A stretch of 64,000 bases of DNA, taken from NCBI RefSeq assembly GCF_014705715.1, contig NZ_JACXLC010000001.1, positions 2,293,860 to 2,357,859 on the forward strand. Reading direction: 5' to 3'. The position numbers were made by a program, and so were the translations under genes. Of this stretch, positions 9,053 to 17,073 are shown one piece after another (the first letter of the stretch is position 1; each line of letters starts with the position of its first letter). Below the pieces are notes generated by a model that was not told the origin of the DNA, searched no databases, and saw only the letters and a program-made list of their open reading frames with translations. This stretch comes from Erythrobacter rubeus (GTDB lineage: Bacteria; Pseudomonadota; Alphaproteobacteria; Sphingomonadales; Sphingomonadaceae).

Positions 9053-9913
9053 CTATTGTGCCTTGCGGAAAAGGAGTGTCATGCGATCGCTTTCGCCAAT
9101 CGCGAGGTATTCCGAGCGGCGCGGGTCGTCTTCGCCGGTGCCGAGTACGGGCGGAAGCGTCCATACCCCGCGTTCCCAATTGGCGGGATCGTCCGCATTG
9201 GCGTTGATCTCGCTTTCACCGGCCAGTTCGAAACCGTTGGCCTCGAAGATATTGATGACGTCCTGTTTGCGCATGTAGCCGCGCTGGCGTGCGCCGTAAT
9301 CGTCATAACTGGCGCCTTCGGGTGCGCGGTGCTGGACCACACCGACAAGACCATCATCCTTCAGCATCATCCGCGCAGCCTTCAGGACGCTGTCCGCGGT
9401 GTTGCCGATATTGAGCCCGTGCATCGAGCGGAAGATGAGCACCCGGTCGACCGTGCCTGCCACGTCTTCGGGCATTTCATCGGTTTCGAACGCATTCACT
9501 TCGTCCGCATCGATATCCATCGCTTCGGCGAGGGCGTTCTTGAAGCTCTCGGTCCATCCCTTGGAGCGAGCTTCCTGCGCGCGGGTGTTGTAGCTGCGGC
9601 CGTCGCTATCCTGGTTGAACGCGATGTATTCGCCTTCTGGCATCACATAGGGTGCGAGCACGCGCGTGTACCAGCCGCCGCCGGGGCCGTATTCGGCGAC
9701 CGTCATGGTCGGTTCGAGCTGGAAGAACGCGAGCGTTTCTGCCGGATTGCGATATTGATCGCGCGCCCTGTCGTCGTCGCGACGTTCGTGAGCGAGCACT
9801 TCTTCCAGCGTCGGTGCTGAAGCCGCCTCGTCCTGAGCGATGACCGGACCGCCAATGGAAAAGGTTGCGGCACCTGCGATCGCAGCGAGCGGAGCAAGAT
9901 AAATCGGTTTCAT
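9053..9913 (-). CDS. Exported class I methyltransferase-like protein (COG4798 type)
   Basis: A 286-residue protein with a clear Sec signal peptide (MKPIYLAPLAAIAG... GGPVIAQDE), predicting a periplasmic location. The mature part resembles a Rossmann-type methyltransferase: motif I is VAEYGPGGGWYTRVLAPY, a later strand is DRVLIFRSMHGL, and a post-motif is GLVGVVQHRAPEG. Proteins of this kind are annotated as predicted methyltransferases of unknown role. S-adenosylmethionine is not known to be supplied to the periplasm, so the activity may be altered or the ligand different. A good Shine-Dalgarno (GAGGAC) precedes the ATG. It lies 17 bases upstream of aguB on the same strand. Confidence 0.8.
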   Translation of the reverse strand: MKPIYLAPLAAIAGAATFSIGGPVIAQDEAASAPTLEEVLAHERRDDDRARDQYRNPAETLAFFQLEPTMTVAEYGPGGGWYTRVLAPYVMPEGEYIAFNQDSDGRSYNTRAQEARSKGWTESFKNALAEAMDIDADEVNAFETDEMPEDVAGTVDRVLIFRSMHGLNIGNTADSVLKAARMMLKDDGLVGVVQHRAPEGASYDDYGARQRGYMRKQDVINIFEANGFELAGESEINANADDPANWERGVWTLPPVLGTGEDDPRRSEYLAIGESDRMTLLFRKAQ

Positions 9914-10051
9914 GTGAAGTCCTCTCTTCGTTCAATCTCTCTGTGCATGTCCTTACGCGGTGCGCATCCTATGACAAGGTCCTTGGCATCAGCACTGGCA
10001 ATACTGGTCCGTCCTCCTATGTCCTTGGTCGAATAAAGGAGACGATAAGCC

Positions 10052-10597
10052 ATGGAACAGGCGATTGTAGCAGGCGGGTGCTTCTGGTGCACCGAAGCGG
10101 TATTCCGCGATGTTATCGGCGTGAGCGAGGTTGAAAGCGGTTATACCGGCGGCCAGACTACCGATCCGACTTACAAGGAGGTGTGCTCGGGCACGACCGG
10201 CCACGCCGAAGCGATCCGCGTGACTTTCGATCCCGACACGATTTCGCTGCCCGAAATCTACGACGTGTTTCTTGGCACCCACGATCCGACCCAGCTCAAC
10301 CGCCAGGGCAACGATGTCGGCACGCAATATCGCAGCGCGATCTTCCCGCTTTCGGACGCGCAAGGCAAAGAGGCCGAGGCTGCGATCGGGCGCTGGAACG
10401 CAGAGAACGGCAAGATGGCCGTGACGTCGATCGAAGGGCTCGATGGCGGTGCACAGTCGCATGAATGGTATCCGGCAGAGGATTACCACCAGGAATACTG
10501 GGACGGCGAAGGTCAGCGAAACCCCTATTGCCTCGCGACGATTCCGCCTAAGATCATGAAGCTGCGCAAGAGCTTCCAGAAATACGCGAAGGCCTGA
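10052..10597 (+). CDS. msrA: Peptide methionine sulfoxide reductase A
   Basis: A 181-residue repair enzyme that reduces the S-epimer of methionine sulfoxide in proteins. The catalytic signature GGCFWCTEAVF places the active Cys at residue 10, followed by the family blocks GVSEVESGYTGG, GHAEAIRVTFDP and HDPTQLNRQGNDVGTQYRS. AAGGAGA lies about nine bases before the ATG. No signal peptide is seen, so it acts in the cytoplasm. The complementary MsrB is encoded separately at 24417-24821. Confidence 0.96.
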   Translation: MEQAIVAGGCFWCTEAVFRDVIGVSEVESGYTGGQTTDPTYKEVCSGTTGHAEAIRVTFDPDTISLPEIYDVFLGTHDPTQLNRQGNDVGTQYRSAIFPLSDAQGKEAEAAIGRWNAENGKMAVTSIEGLDGGAQSHEWYPAEDYHQEYWDGEGQRNPYCLATIPPKIMKLRKSFQKYAKA

Positions 10598-10607
10598 GGC
10601 TAGCCAG

Positions 10608-11855
10608 TCAGCGTTTGCGCCAGCGCGCGATGAAGAACCCGTCGAGCCCGCCATCGTCCGGCAGCATACCGGGGTGGGTGCGGACCCAGCCTTCCGGCGT
10701 TGGCGCTATACCTCGAGGTAATTCGTCTGCCGTCACGGGAACCGGCTCCAGATCGAAGGTCGCATCGATCCAGCGCGCCTGATCTTCGCCCTCTTCGCGT
10801 TCGAGGGAGCAGACCGCGTAAACGAACATCGCGCCTTCCGGCAGCCATTCGACCGCCTGGTTGATCAATGATTGCTGGATCTCGCTCATCTCGCCGATCT
10901 GGCGCGGCCCGATACGGTGGAGCACATCGGGATGGCGGCGGCATGTGCCGGTTGCCGTGCATGGTGCATCGAGCAGGATCGCGCCAAATTGCTTGGCGGG
11001 GTGGTAGGTGAGCGCATTGGCCTTGACGACTTCCGCCTCGAGCTCGGTGCGCTTTAGATTGTCGCGAAGCATTTTAAGACGCTTTCCGCTGATGTCGAGC
11101 GCGGTGACATTCCAGCCCGCTGCGGCTAGCGCCAGCGTCTTGCCACCCGGCGCGGCGCACAGATCGAGCGCTCGCTCGCCTTCACCTACGCCAAGCAATC
11201 GCGCCGGAAGCTGGGCGGCGAGGTCCTGCACCCACCACGAACCTTCAGCGTAATCCGGCATCTGTTCGATCGGCGTGCCGCGAGGAAGCCGGACGTGACC
11301 GGGCATCAGACTTACCCCGCCCATATCGGTCGCGCGCACAGCCGTTTCGCTTGCATCCTTCAGCGCGATGTCGACCTCGGGCGGATCGATCAAGCCCGGC
11401 GCGATGTCCAGCGCGTGTTCACCCCAACGGACGAGCACACTGTCGCTCAATGTGGGCACCTCGGGCAGCGAAGCCTCGCGTTTCATCAGCGCGGAGAATA
11501 CGCCGTGCGCCAATCTGCGCGGGCCTCCGCTAAGCAGCGGCAGGCAGGTCGCGACGATCGCATGGCCCGGCGTATCGAGCCGCAGCGCCTGCGCCAGCAT
11601 CATGCGCAGCACCATGCGCGGCTTCGCATCGTCCGGCAGGCGCTTCTTCGTCGCGCTGTCGATGAGTGTGTCGAGATCGGTGAGCCAGCGCAGCGTCTCG
11701 CCCGCAATGGCCCGCGCCAGCGCCCGGTCGGCCGGGCCATCGACGCCTTTCATCGCGGCTTTTTCGGTTTGCTCGATCGTTTCGCCCCGGCGCATGACTG
11801 CGTCGAGCAATTGCAGCGCAGCACGGCGCGCGGGGAATCCTGAGGCTGTGGCCAT
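10608..11855 (-). CDS. rsmB: 16S rRNA cytosine-C5 methyltransferase, RsmB/NOP family
   Basis: An N-terminal NusB-like helical domain (about residues 1-130) is followed by a SAM-dependent RNA methyltransferase domain with ALDLCAAPGGKTLALAAAG (motif I), ILLDAPCTATGTCRRHPDV (motif IV with a catalytic Cys) and VYAVCSLEREEGEDQ (motif VI Cys). This matches RsmB, which methylates C967 of 16S rRNA in E. coli; RsmF-like specificity cannot be excluded. The ATG at 11853-11855 (MATASGFPARRAALQLLD) is preferred over an upstream start giving 37 extra unconserved residues. Divergent from the small SDHAF4-like gene at 11916. Confidence 0.88.
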   Translation of the reverse strand: MATASGFPARRAALQLLDAVMRRGETIEQTEKAAMKGVDGPADRALARAIAGETLRWLTDLDTLIDSATKKRLPDDAKPRMVLRMMLAQALRLDTPGHAIVATCLPLLSGGPRRLAHGVFSALMKREASLPEVPTLSDSVLVRWGEHALDIAPGLIDPPEVDIALKDASETAVRATDMGGVSLMPGHVRLPRGTPIEQMPDYAEGSWWVQDLAAQLPARLLGVGEGERALDLCAAPGGKTLALAAAGWNVTALDISGKRLKMLRDNLKRTELEAEVVKANALTYHPAKQFGAILLDAPCTATGTCRRHPDVLHRIGPRQIGEMSEIQQSLINQAVEWLPEGAMFVYAVCSLEREEGEDQARWIDATFDLEPVPVTADELPRGIAPTPEGWVRTHPGMLPDDGGLDGFFIARWRKR

Positions 11856-11915
11856 ATGCGGTTTGCCCATACCAGCATTGAAACCAAGCGCCACCATGTG
11901 CGTTGATAGGCCGCC

Positions 11916-12086
11916 ATGACCAAACAGAAATCCCAAGCCGCGCGGAACTTCGAAAAGCCTGCGCACTGGACGAACGAGCCGCCGCCCAAACCGAAGGCTG
12001 TCGATCCATTAAAGGACGAGCCGCGCGAGATTTCGCCCACCCGCTACGGCGACTGGGAAAAAGACGGCATCGCCTGGGATTTTTGA
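11916..12086 (+). CDS. DUF1674 / SDHAF4-like small protein
   Basis: A 56-residue protein beginning MTKQKSQAARNFEKP and ending PTRYGDWEKDGIAWDF. The C-terminal RYGDWEKxGxxxDF pattern is the hallmark of DUF1674, whose eukaryotic member SDHAF4 helps flavinated SdhA assemble into succinate dehydrogenase. The gene is too short for many gene finders. It is divergent from rsmB with a 60-base gap and is not near any sdh gene here. A role as an SDH assembly factor is inferred from the family. The middle is Pro/Lys rich and likely disordered, as usual for this family. Confidence 0.88.
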   Translation: MTKQKSQAARNFEKPAHWTNEPPPKPKAVDPLKDEPREISPTRYGDWEKDGIAWDF

Positions 12087-12099
12087 ATTTTGGTTTTTC

Positions 12100-12149
12100 C
12101 GCACGCCATCCGGCGTGCGAAATCCTCGCTCATGCGGCCTGACGGCCGC
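12100..12149. repeat. Two tandem GC-rich hairpins, possible REP-like element
   Basis: CGCACGCC (12100-12107) pairs with GGCGTGCG (12112-12119) over a 4-base loop, and GCGGCC (12134-12139) pairs with GGCCGC (12144-12149). A GGGC-repeat tract follows to about 12175. The pair lies just after the SDHAF4-like gene and before the P450 stop, so it may act as a terminator or be a dispersed palindromic repeat. No second copy was noticed in this window. Confidence 0.45.
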
Positions 12150-12209
12150 GTCGCTGCGGGCGGGCGGGCGGTCGACCTTGCGGTTCGCTTCGCGGACCGA
12201 TTTATGCCA

Positions 12210-13604
12210 CTACAACTTCTCAAACCTAACCCTCAGCCCGTCCTTCGGCTGCGGGATTGGCCATTCCTGCCAGTCCGGATTATAGCCTTCCGGCACTTCA
12301 ATCCGGTAGCGCTGGAGCAATTGCACGAGCAGCACCTTCACCTGCATGTAAGCGAAATGAAGCCCCAGGCACATGTGCGCGCCGCCGCCGAACGGCACCC
12401 AGGCGTATTTATGCCGGGCCTTGATCTTGTCAGGCGTGAAACGCATCGGGTCGAAGGTATACGGATCGTCCCAATATTCCTCCGAATGATGCGTCCAGTA
12501 GATGTTGATACCGACATGCGCCCCGGCAGGAATATGATAGCCTTCATATTCAAAGCTCTTGAGCGCCCGCCGCGGCATTGAGGGCACCGGCGGCACCATC
12601 CGCAGCGCTTCCTTGAACGCCATTTCTGTGAGCTCGAGCTTGCCGAGATCGTCGTAATCGAGGCTCCGCGGATTGCCCGATCCATCGGGGCCGCCGGTGA
12701 CCGCGATGATCTCTTCGCGCACCTTTTCCTGCCAATCCGGGTTTTTGGCGAGGTGATAGATCAGCGACGTTGCGCTCGATGTGATGGTGTCGTGCGCAGC
12801 CATCATCAGGAAGTTCATGTGATCGACCACTTCGTCGACCGGCAGCAATGATCCATCTTCGCGCGTGGCGGTGGCGAACTGGCTGAACATGTCCTGCCCG
12901 CCGCCCTGCTCGCGCCGCTTATGCGTTTCTGCGGTGAAATAATCGACCAGATATTTGCGGCCGTCGACCCCGCGCTTCATCTTCGTAAAGGGCAGCGGCT
13001 TGCGCACAGGCGCGACCGAGGCCTGCACCATATCGACAAACGCGACGTTGATCTTGTCCGCTTCGGGTCCCCACGGAATGCCGATGAAACTGTCAGCCGC
13101 GAGATCGAGCGTCAGCTTCTTGATCGCCGGGTAGAACTCCATGGCACCTTCCCAGTTCGCCACATCCTTTGCAATGCCGCGATTGAGCGCACCGGAATAA
13201 TGCCGCATCGGCTCAGGCTTGAACGCGATCGACAGCGCGCGGCGATCGATCCGGTGGTGGTCGAAATCCATCAGCATGAGCCCGCGCGGGAACAGCTGGT
13301 CGAGCACCGGGCCCCATCCCTGCTCGCTCGAAAAGATCTTGTCCCGGTTGAACAGGACCATCTCGTTGGCTTCCGCGCCGATCAGCGCAATATTCCAGCC
13401 ACCGAAAGCGTGGGTTTTGTAAACCTTGCCGTAAGTCTCGACCATCCGCTTGGTAAAACCGTGCGGATCGGCGAGCTGCTTGAACGTGTTCCCGACAATC
13501 GGCCAGCCGCCTTCGCCCGGAATATGAGCAAGCTCATCATCCGACGGCACGCCTTCGGACCAATGTTTGGGAGTGACGGGATTGTGCTGCGCTAAAGTGG
13601 CCAT
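12210..13604 (-). CDS. Cytochrome P450
   Basis: A 464-residue soluble P450. The heme-binding loop FGGGAHMCLG spans residues 405-414 with the axial Cys at 412, the I-helix oxygen-activation motif AAHDT is at 269-273, and the ExxR motif EALR is at 332-335. The N-terminus lacks a membrane anchor. The general style (PIVGNTFKQLADPHGF, long I-helix) is of the CYP51/CYP26-like class of COG2124 rather than the short camphor type; the substrate is unknown. No ferredoxin or reductase gene is adjacent, so electron partners are elsewhere. Ferrochelatase lies 78 bases upstream on the same strand. Confidence 0.93.
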   Translation of the reverse strand: MATLAQHNPVTPKHWSEGVPSDDELAHIPGEGGWPIVGNTFKQLADPHGFTKRMVETYGKVYKTHAFGGWNIALIGAEANEMVLFNRDKIFSSEQGWGPVLDQLFPRGLMLMDFDHHRIDRRALSIAFKPEPMRHYSGALNRGIAKDVANWEGAMEFYPAIKKLTLDLAADSFIGIPWGPEADKINVAFVDMVQASVAPVRKPLPFTKMKRGVDGRKYLVDYFTAETHKRREQGGGQDMFSQFATATREDGSLLPVDEVVDHMNFLMMAAHDTITSSATSLIYHLAKNPDWQEKVREEIIAVTGGPDGSGNPRSLDYDDLGKLELTEMAFKEALRMVPPVPSMPRRALKSFEYEGYHIPAGAHVGINIYWTHHSEEYWDDPYTFDPMRFTPDKIKARHKYAWVPFGGGAHMCLGLHFAYMQVKVLLVQLLQRYRIEVPEGYNPDWQEWPIPQPKDGLRVRFEKL

Positions 13605-13682
13605 GAGACAGTCCGTATCGGGTTCGGATTAACAACTAACTTCAGTGTAAGTAAGCCGCGCGTGCAAATCCAGCGGGAATGC

Positions 13683-14717
13683 TCAGATCCAGCCGGAAAG
13701 CTCCCTGCGGATCAGCGCGTCGATCATTTTGACGCCGCTTGCGCTGACATTCAGGCAGTCGAGAACCGCGTAATCGCTTCCGCCTGCCTCGATAAACTCA
13801 TCACGCCCTTCAAGCGCAAGTTCCTCCAGCGTTTCGACGCAATCCGCAGCAAAGCCGGGGGCCGCGACGACCAGCCGCTTGGTCCCCTTTTGTCCCTCGG
13901 CCACCAAAGTCGCGTCGGTTGCCGGTTCGAGCCACTGGGCAGGTCCGAAGCGGGATTGAAATGTCGTCTCGAACCGCACGCCTTCGAATTCGGGCCGCTC
14001 CGCCAACCGTTCGCGCAAAAGCCGGGCGGTCTTGTGACAATGGCAATGGTAGGGATCGCCCTGCTCCAGCGTCCGCTGCGGCATCCCGTGGAAGGATAGC
14101 AGCATTACTTCGGGGCGAAACGATAGCGCGGCGACCTGCCGCGTGAGGTCATCGGCCAGCGCATCGAGATAGGCAGGGTCGTCATGGTAAGGGGGCACAA
14201 AGCGCAGCGCGGGCTGCCAGCGCATCTCGCCCAAGACCCGTGCGACCTCGTCGAACACCGTTGCAGTCGTGGCGGCACAATATTGCGGATACATCGGCGC
14301 GATCAGGATGCGATCGCAGCCCTTCTCGGTCAGCTCGGTAAGGCGCTGCTCGATCGATGGCGAACCGTAGCGCATGGCGTAATCGACAACCACGCTCTCG
14401 CCCAGGTCATCCGCAACCGCCTCGGCCTGGCGCGCGGTGATGTCGGCCAGGGGAGAGCCGCGTTCGGTCCAGATCTTGGCATAGGCCTGAGCGCTTTTTT
14501 GCGGGCGGGTGTTGAGGATAATTCCGCGCAGGATGGGTTGCCATGCCAGCTTCGGAATTTCGATGACGCGGGGATCGGACAGAAACTGCTTGAGATAGCG
14601 CTTGACCGAGCCCGGATCTGGGCCGTCCGGCGTGCCGAGATTGACCAGCAGTACGCCGATCGAACCGCTTTTCACCGGCGGATGGTCATTGGGAAGGCGC
14701 TGCTTTTGCCAGGTCAT
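13683..14717 (-). CDS. hemH: Ferrochelatase
   Basis: A 344-residue enzyme that inserts Fe2+ into protoporphyrin IX, the last step of protoheme synthesis. Family blocks include VLLVNLGTPDGP at the N-terminus, PMYPQYCAATTATVFDEV, the metal-site LLSFHGMPQRTLEQGDPYHC, TTFQSRFGPAQWLEP and CVETLEEL with the conserved Glu. No C-terminal iron-sulfur extension of the animal type is present. It precedes the P450 gene on the same strand with a 78-base gap, so co-transcription is possible but not required. Confidence 0.96.
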   Translation of the reverse strand: MTWQKQRLPNDHPPVKSGSIGVLLVNLGTPDGPDPGSVKRYLKQFLSDPRVIEIPKLAWQPILRGIILNTRPQKSAQAYAKIWTERGSPLADITARQAEAVADDLGESVVVDYAMRYGSPSIEQRLTELTEKGCDRILIAPMYPQYCAATTATVFDEVARVLGEMRWQPALRFVPPYHDDPAYLDALADDLTRQVAALSFRPEVMLLSFHGMPQRTLEQGDPYHCHCHKTARLLRERLAERPEFEGVRFETTFQSRFGPAQWLEPATDATLVAEGQKGTKRLVVAAPGFAADCVETLEELALEGRDEFIEAGGSDYAVLDCLNVSASGVKMIDALIRRELSGWI

Positions 14718-14796
14718 GGTTTGGGTAACGCCCGGGAGGCGATCTATATCCTTCGCTCGGTCTGGTCGAACCTCGGGCGATGGCCTCCGATCCGCG

Positions 14797-17070
14797 TTAG
14801 ATGCCGCCTGAAAGTAAGGGCAGGCGGCGCAGTCTCAAGCCTGTCGCAGAAAACAGCGCATTTGCAATCGCCGGCGGCGCGATGACCGCTCCCAATTCTC
14901 CCGGATCGGCAGGTGAGGCGGTGCTGGCGACGAATTCGATCTCTACATCAGGGCAATCCTCAAGGCTCGGCAGGCCAAGATCGGCGTAATCGTAGCTTTC
15001 CGGCAGCCCAGCCCGAAACGCGATGTTGTTGCCGAGCGCGATACCCATACCGAAAATGAGCCCGCCTTCGATCTGTTGGCGCGCAATATCTTCATTGACG
15101 ATCCGCCCGATATCGACCGCGGCGCTTAACCGCGTGACGCGCAGCCCGCCCTCGCCCTGGCGCGCGGTCGCGACGCAGGCGATGCGGCCGCCGGTTTCGC
15201 TATCGCCGAGCCGGTAGCAGGCGATGCCCTGCCCGCTTTGATCGCGCCCGCCATCCCATTCGGCCATCCGCGCCGCGCGCTGGAGGCAGGCGGCGAGCCG
15301 GACGTCGTCACCCAGCATCGCCATCCGGTAGGAAAGCGGCTCGCGTCCGTTCTCCTGCACGATCTCGTCGATGAAGCTTTCGGTCGCGAAGGCCGTGTAG
15401 GTGTGAGAGTTTCCTCGGACCCGGCCAACTGGAAGGCCTATTTCAACAGGGATATGGTCGACGACCACGCTCGGCAGCCGGTAAGCAGGCACCGCGCCTT
15501 CGCACGCGAGGGGATCCTTCTTCCCTTCACTTTCGCGGATCGCAGCCGAGGAAGTCCGGTTCCGGAAAAAACGCTCGCCAAACTCGTGCATTGCAGGCGG
15601 GCAGGCTATGCGAGTCCGCAAAGCCTCGATCGATGCATCGCCCGATTGCGAAAGCTGCGCACCGATCAGGGTGTAAGCCGGTGTGCGCGGCTTCGCGCGG
15701 ATCATCTCGTCGCGGCGAGGCCAAGTCAGCTGCACCGGACGGCCTAGTTCCTTCGCGATCACAGCGACCTCGATCGCGTGTTCGTGCTCGAGCCGTGCAT
15801 CGAAGCTGCCGCCTGCCGGCATGGGGTAAAGCACCACGTCCTCAGCGCCCGCGCCGACCGCCTTCGCTGCCGCCTTTCGCGCCTGTTCCGGAGCCTGGCT
15901 GGCAATCCATAGCTCAAGGCGCCCATCTTCGTACCGCGCCGCCGCACTCGCCGTTTCGAGCGGAGCGGCAGGGGCAGGATCGACATCGTAGCGGCGCGCC
16001 ATGTCGACCCGGGTCATCGCCTCCTCGCCCGAACCGGTCTCCGCAATTCGAAACGAAGCCCCGCCATCGACCGTCGTATCGAGCCGCGCGGCGATCTCTG
16101 CGCTGTCGACCGGGAATGCGACGCGGAATTGCGGCTTCATGGCGGCGAGCGCTCTTTCCGCGCTCCACCAGGTGTTGGCCACTACAGCGAGCCAGCTTCG
16201 CGATCTGACCGCGCCGACGATGCCCGCGACGTTTGCCGCCGCGCTCTCATCGAACTCGGTCAGCTCGGCCCCGTCATTGGGACCGTGGCGGATCGCAGCG
16301 AAGACCATGCCCGGCAGCCGCACGTCGCTCGCAAACTGGTAACGCCCATCGACCTTCGACGGCAGATCGATGCGCGGGAAAGCGGGCGGCGCATCGGCGA
16401 TATCCGGCGGACTGTCCGATCCCGGCAGCTCAGGCCGAAGCGGCGGTGGATCGGGCACGTCCCTCTGCGCAGCAGCTGCTGCCAATTCACCGAATGTCGC
16501 GCGGTTTTCCCCCTGCGACACGATCCCGCCGGATACCTCGCACTCCTCCCAGGCGACGTCCCATCTCTCCGCCGCCTCTTGCGCCAGCATGGCGCGCGCA
16601 GCGGCGGCGGCGTCCCGGCATGAACCCTCGAAAGCCTCGATCGAAGTCCCGTGGGCCGTGACGTTGAACCGGCTCTCGTGCGCAAACCGCATCGCGATAA
16701 TTTCATCGGTCGTCTCGCTGAGGCCGGCAGCCAGTGGATCCCATAATGGCATCCATTTCTGCGCAAGCGGAACATTGGCATAGGCAGCCGAAATCGGCGC
16801 CGGTTCGATCGCGATCTGCCGCCAGTCCGCGCCCAGTTCCTGCGCGATGACCTGCGGCAGCAGGGTCGTGATGCCTTGCCCCATCTCAAGCTGCGGCACT
16901 GCGACGGTCACAACGCTGTCTTCGGCAATCTTCAGCCATGCGCCGAAGACATGCTCTCCGCTCGCCGCCTCCAACGGATCGGGATAGTTTCGGGGGAGCA
17001 GGTACCAGGCGACGAGCAATCCGCCGCCGACCGCCGACCCTGCCAGAATGCCCCGCCGCGAAACCCGCAC
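14797..17070 (-). CDS. Molybdenum hydroxylase large subunit, IorB-like
   Basis: A 757-residue protein of the xanthine dehydrogenase/isoquinoline 1-oxidoreductase beta-subunit family. The N-terminus carries twin arginine in SRRGILAGSAVGGG, a likely Tat signal or anchor. The first molybdopterin-site block is VPQLEMGQGITTLLPQVIAQELG, and the C-terminal PGELGAVIAPPAIANALFSA retains the Glu expected for catalysis. The GTG at 17068-17070 lies three bases after the mrp stop, so translation is probably coupled. No 2Fe-2S small subunit (IorA-like) is adjacent, which is unusual. Substrate unknown; N-heterocycles or aldehydes are typical for the family. Confidence 0.85.
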   Translation of the reverse strand: MRVSRRGILAGSAVGGGLLVAWYLLPRNYPDPLEAASGEHVFGAWLKIAEDSVVTVAVPQLEMGQGITTLLPQVIAQELGADWRQIAIEPAPISAAYANVPLAQKWMPLWDPLAAGLSETTDEIIAMRFAHESRFNVTAHGTSIEAFEGSCRDAAAAARAMLAQEAAERWDVAWEECEVSGGIVSQGENRATFGELAAAAAQRDVPDPPPLRPELPGSDSPPDIADAPPAFPRIDLPSKVDGRYQFASDVRLPGMVFAAIRHGPNDGAELTEFDESAAANVAGIVGAVRSRSWLAVVANTWWSAERALAAMKPQFRVAFPVDSAEIAARLDTTVDGGASFRIAETGSGEEAMTRVDMARRYDVDPAPAAPLETASAAARYEDGRLELWIASQAPEQARKAAAKAVGAGAEDVVLYPMPAGGSFDARLEHEHAIEVAVIAKELGRPVQLTWPRRDEMIRAKPRTPAYTLIGAQLSQSGDASIEALRTRIACPPAMHEFGERFFRNRTSSAAIRESEGKKDPLACEGAVPAYRLPSVVVDHIPVEIGLPVGRVRGNSHTYTAFATESFIDEIVQENGREPLSYRMAMLGDDVRLAACLQRAARMAEWDGGRDQSGQGIACYRLGDSETGGRIACVATARQGEGGLRVTRLSAAVDIGRIVNEDIARQQIEGGLIFGMGIALGNNIAFRAGLPESYDYADLGLPSLEDCPDVEIEFVASTASPADPGELGAVIAPPAIANALFSATGLRLRRLPLLSGGI

Positions 17071-17073
17071 CGC

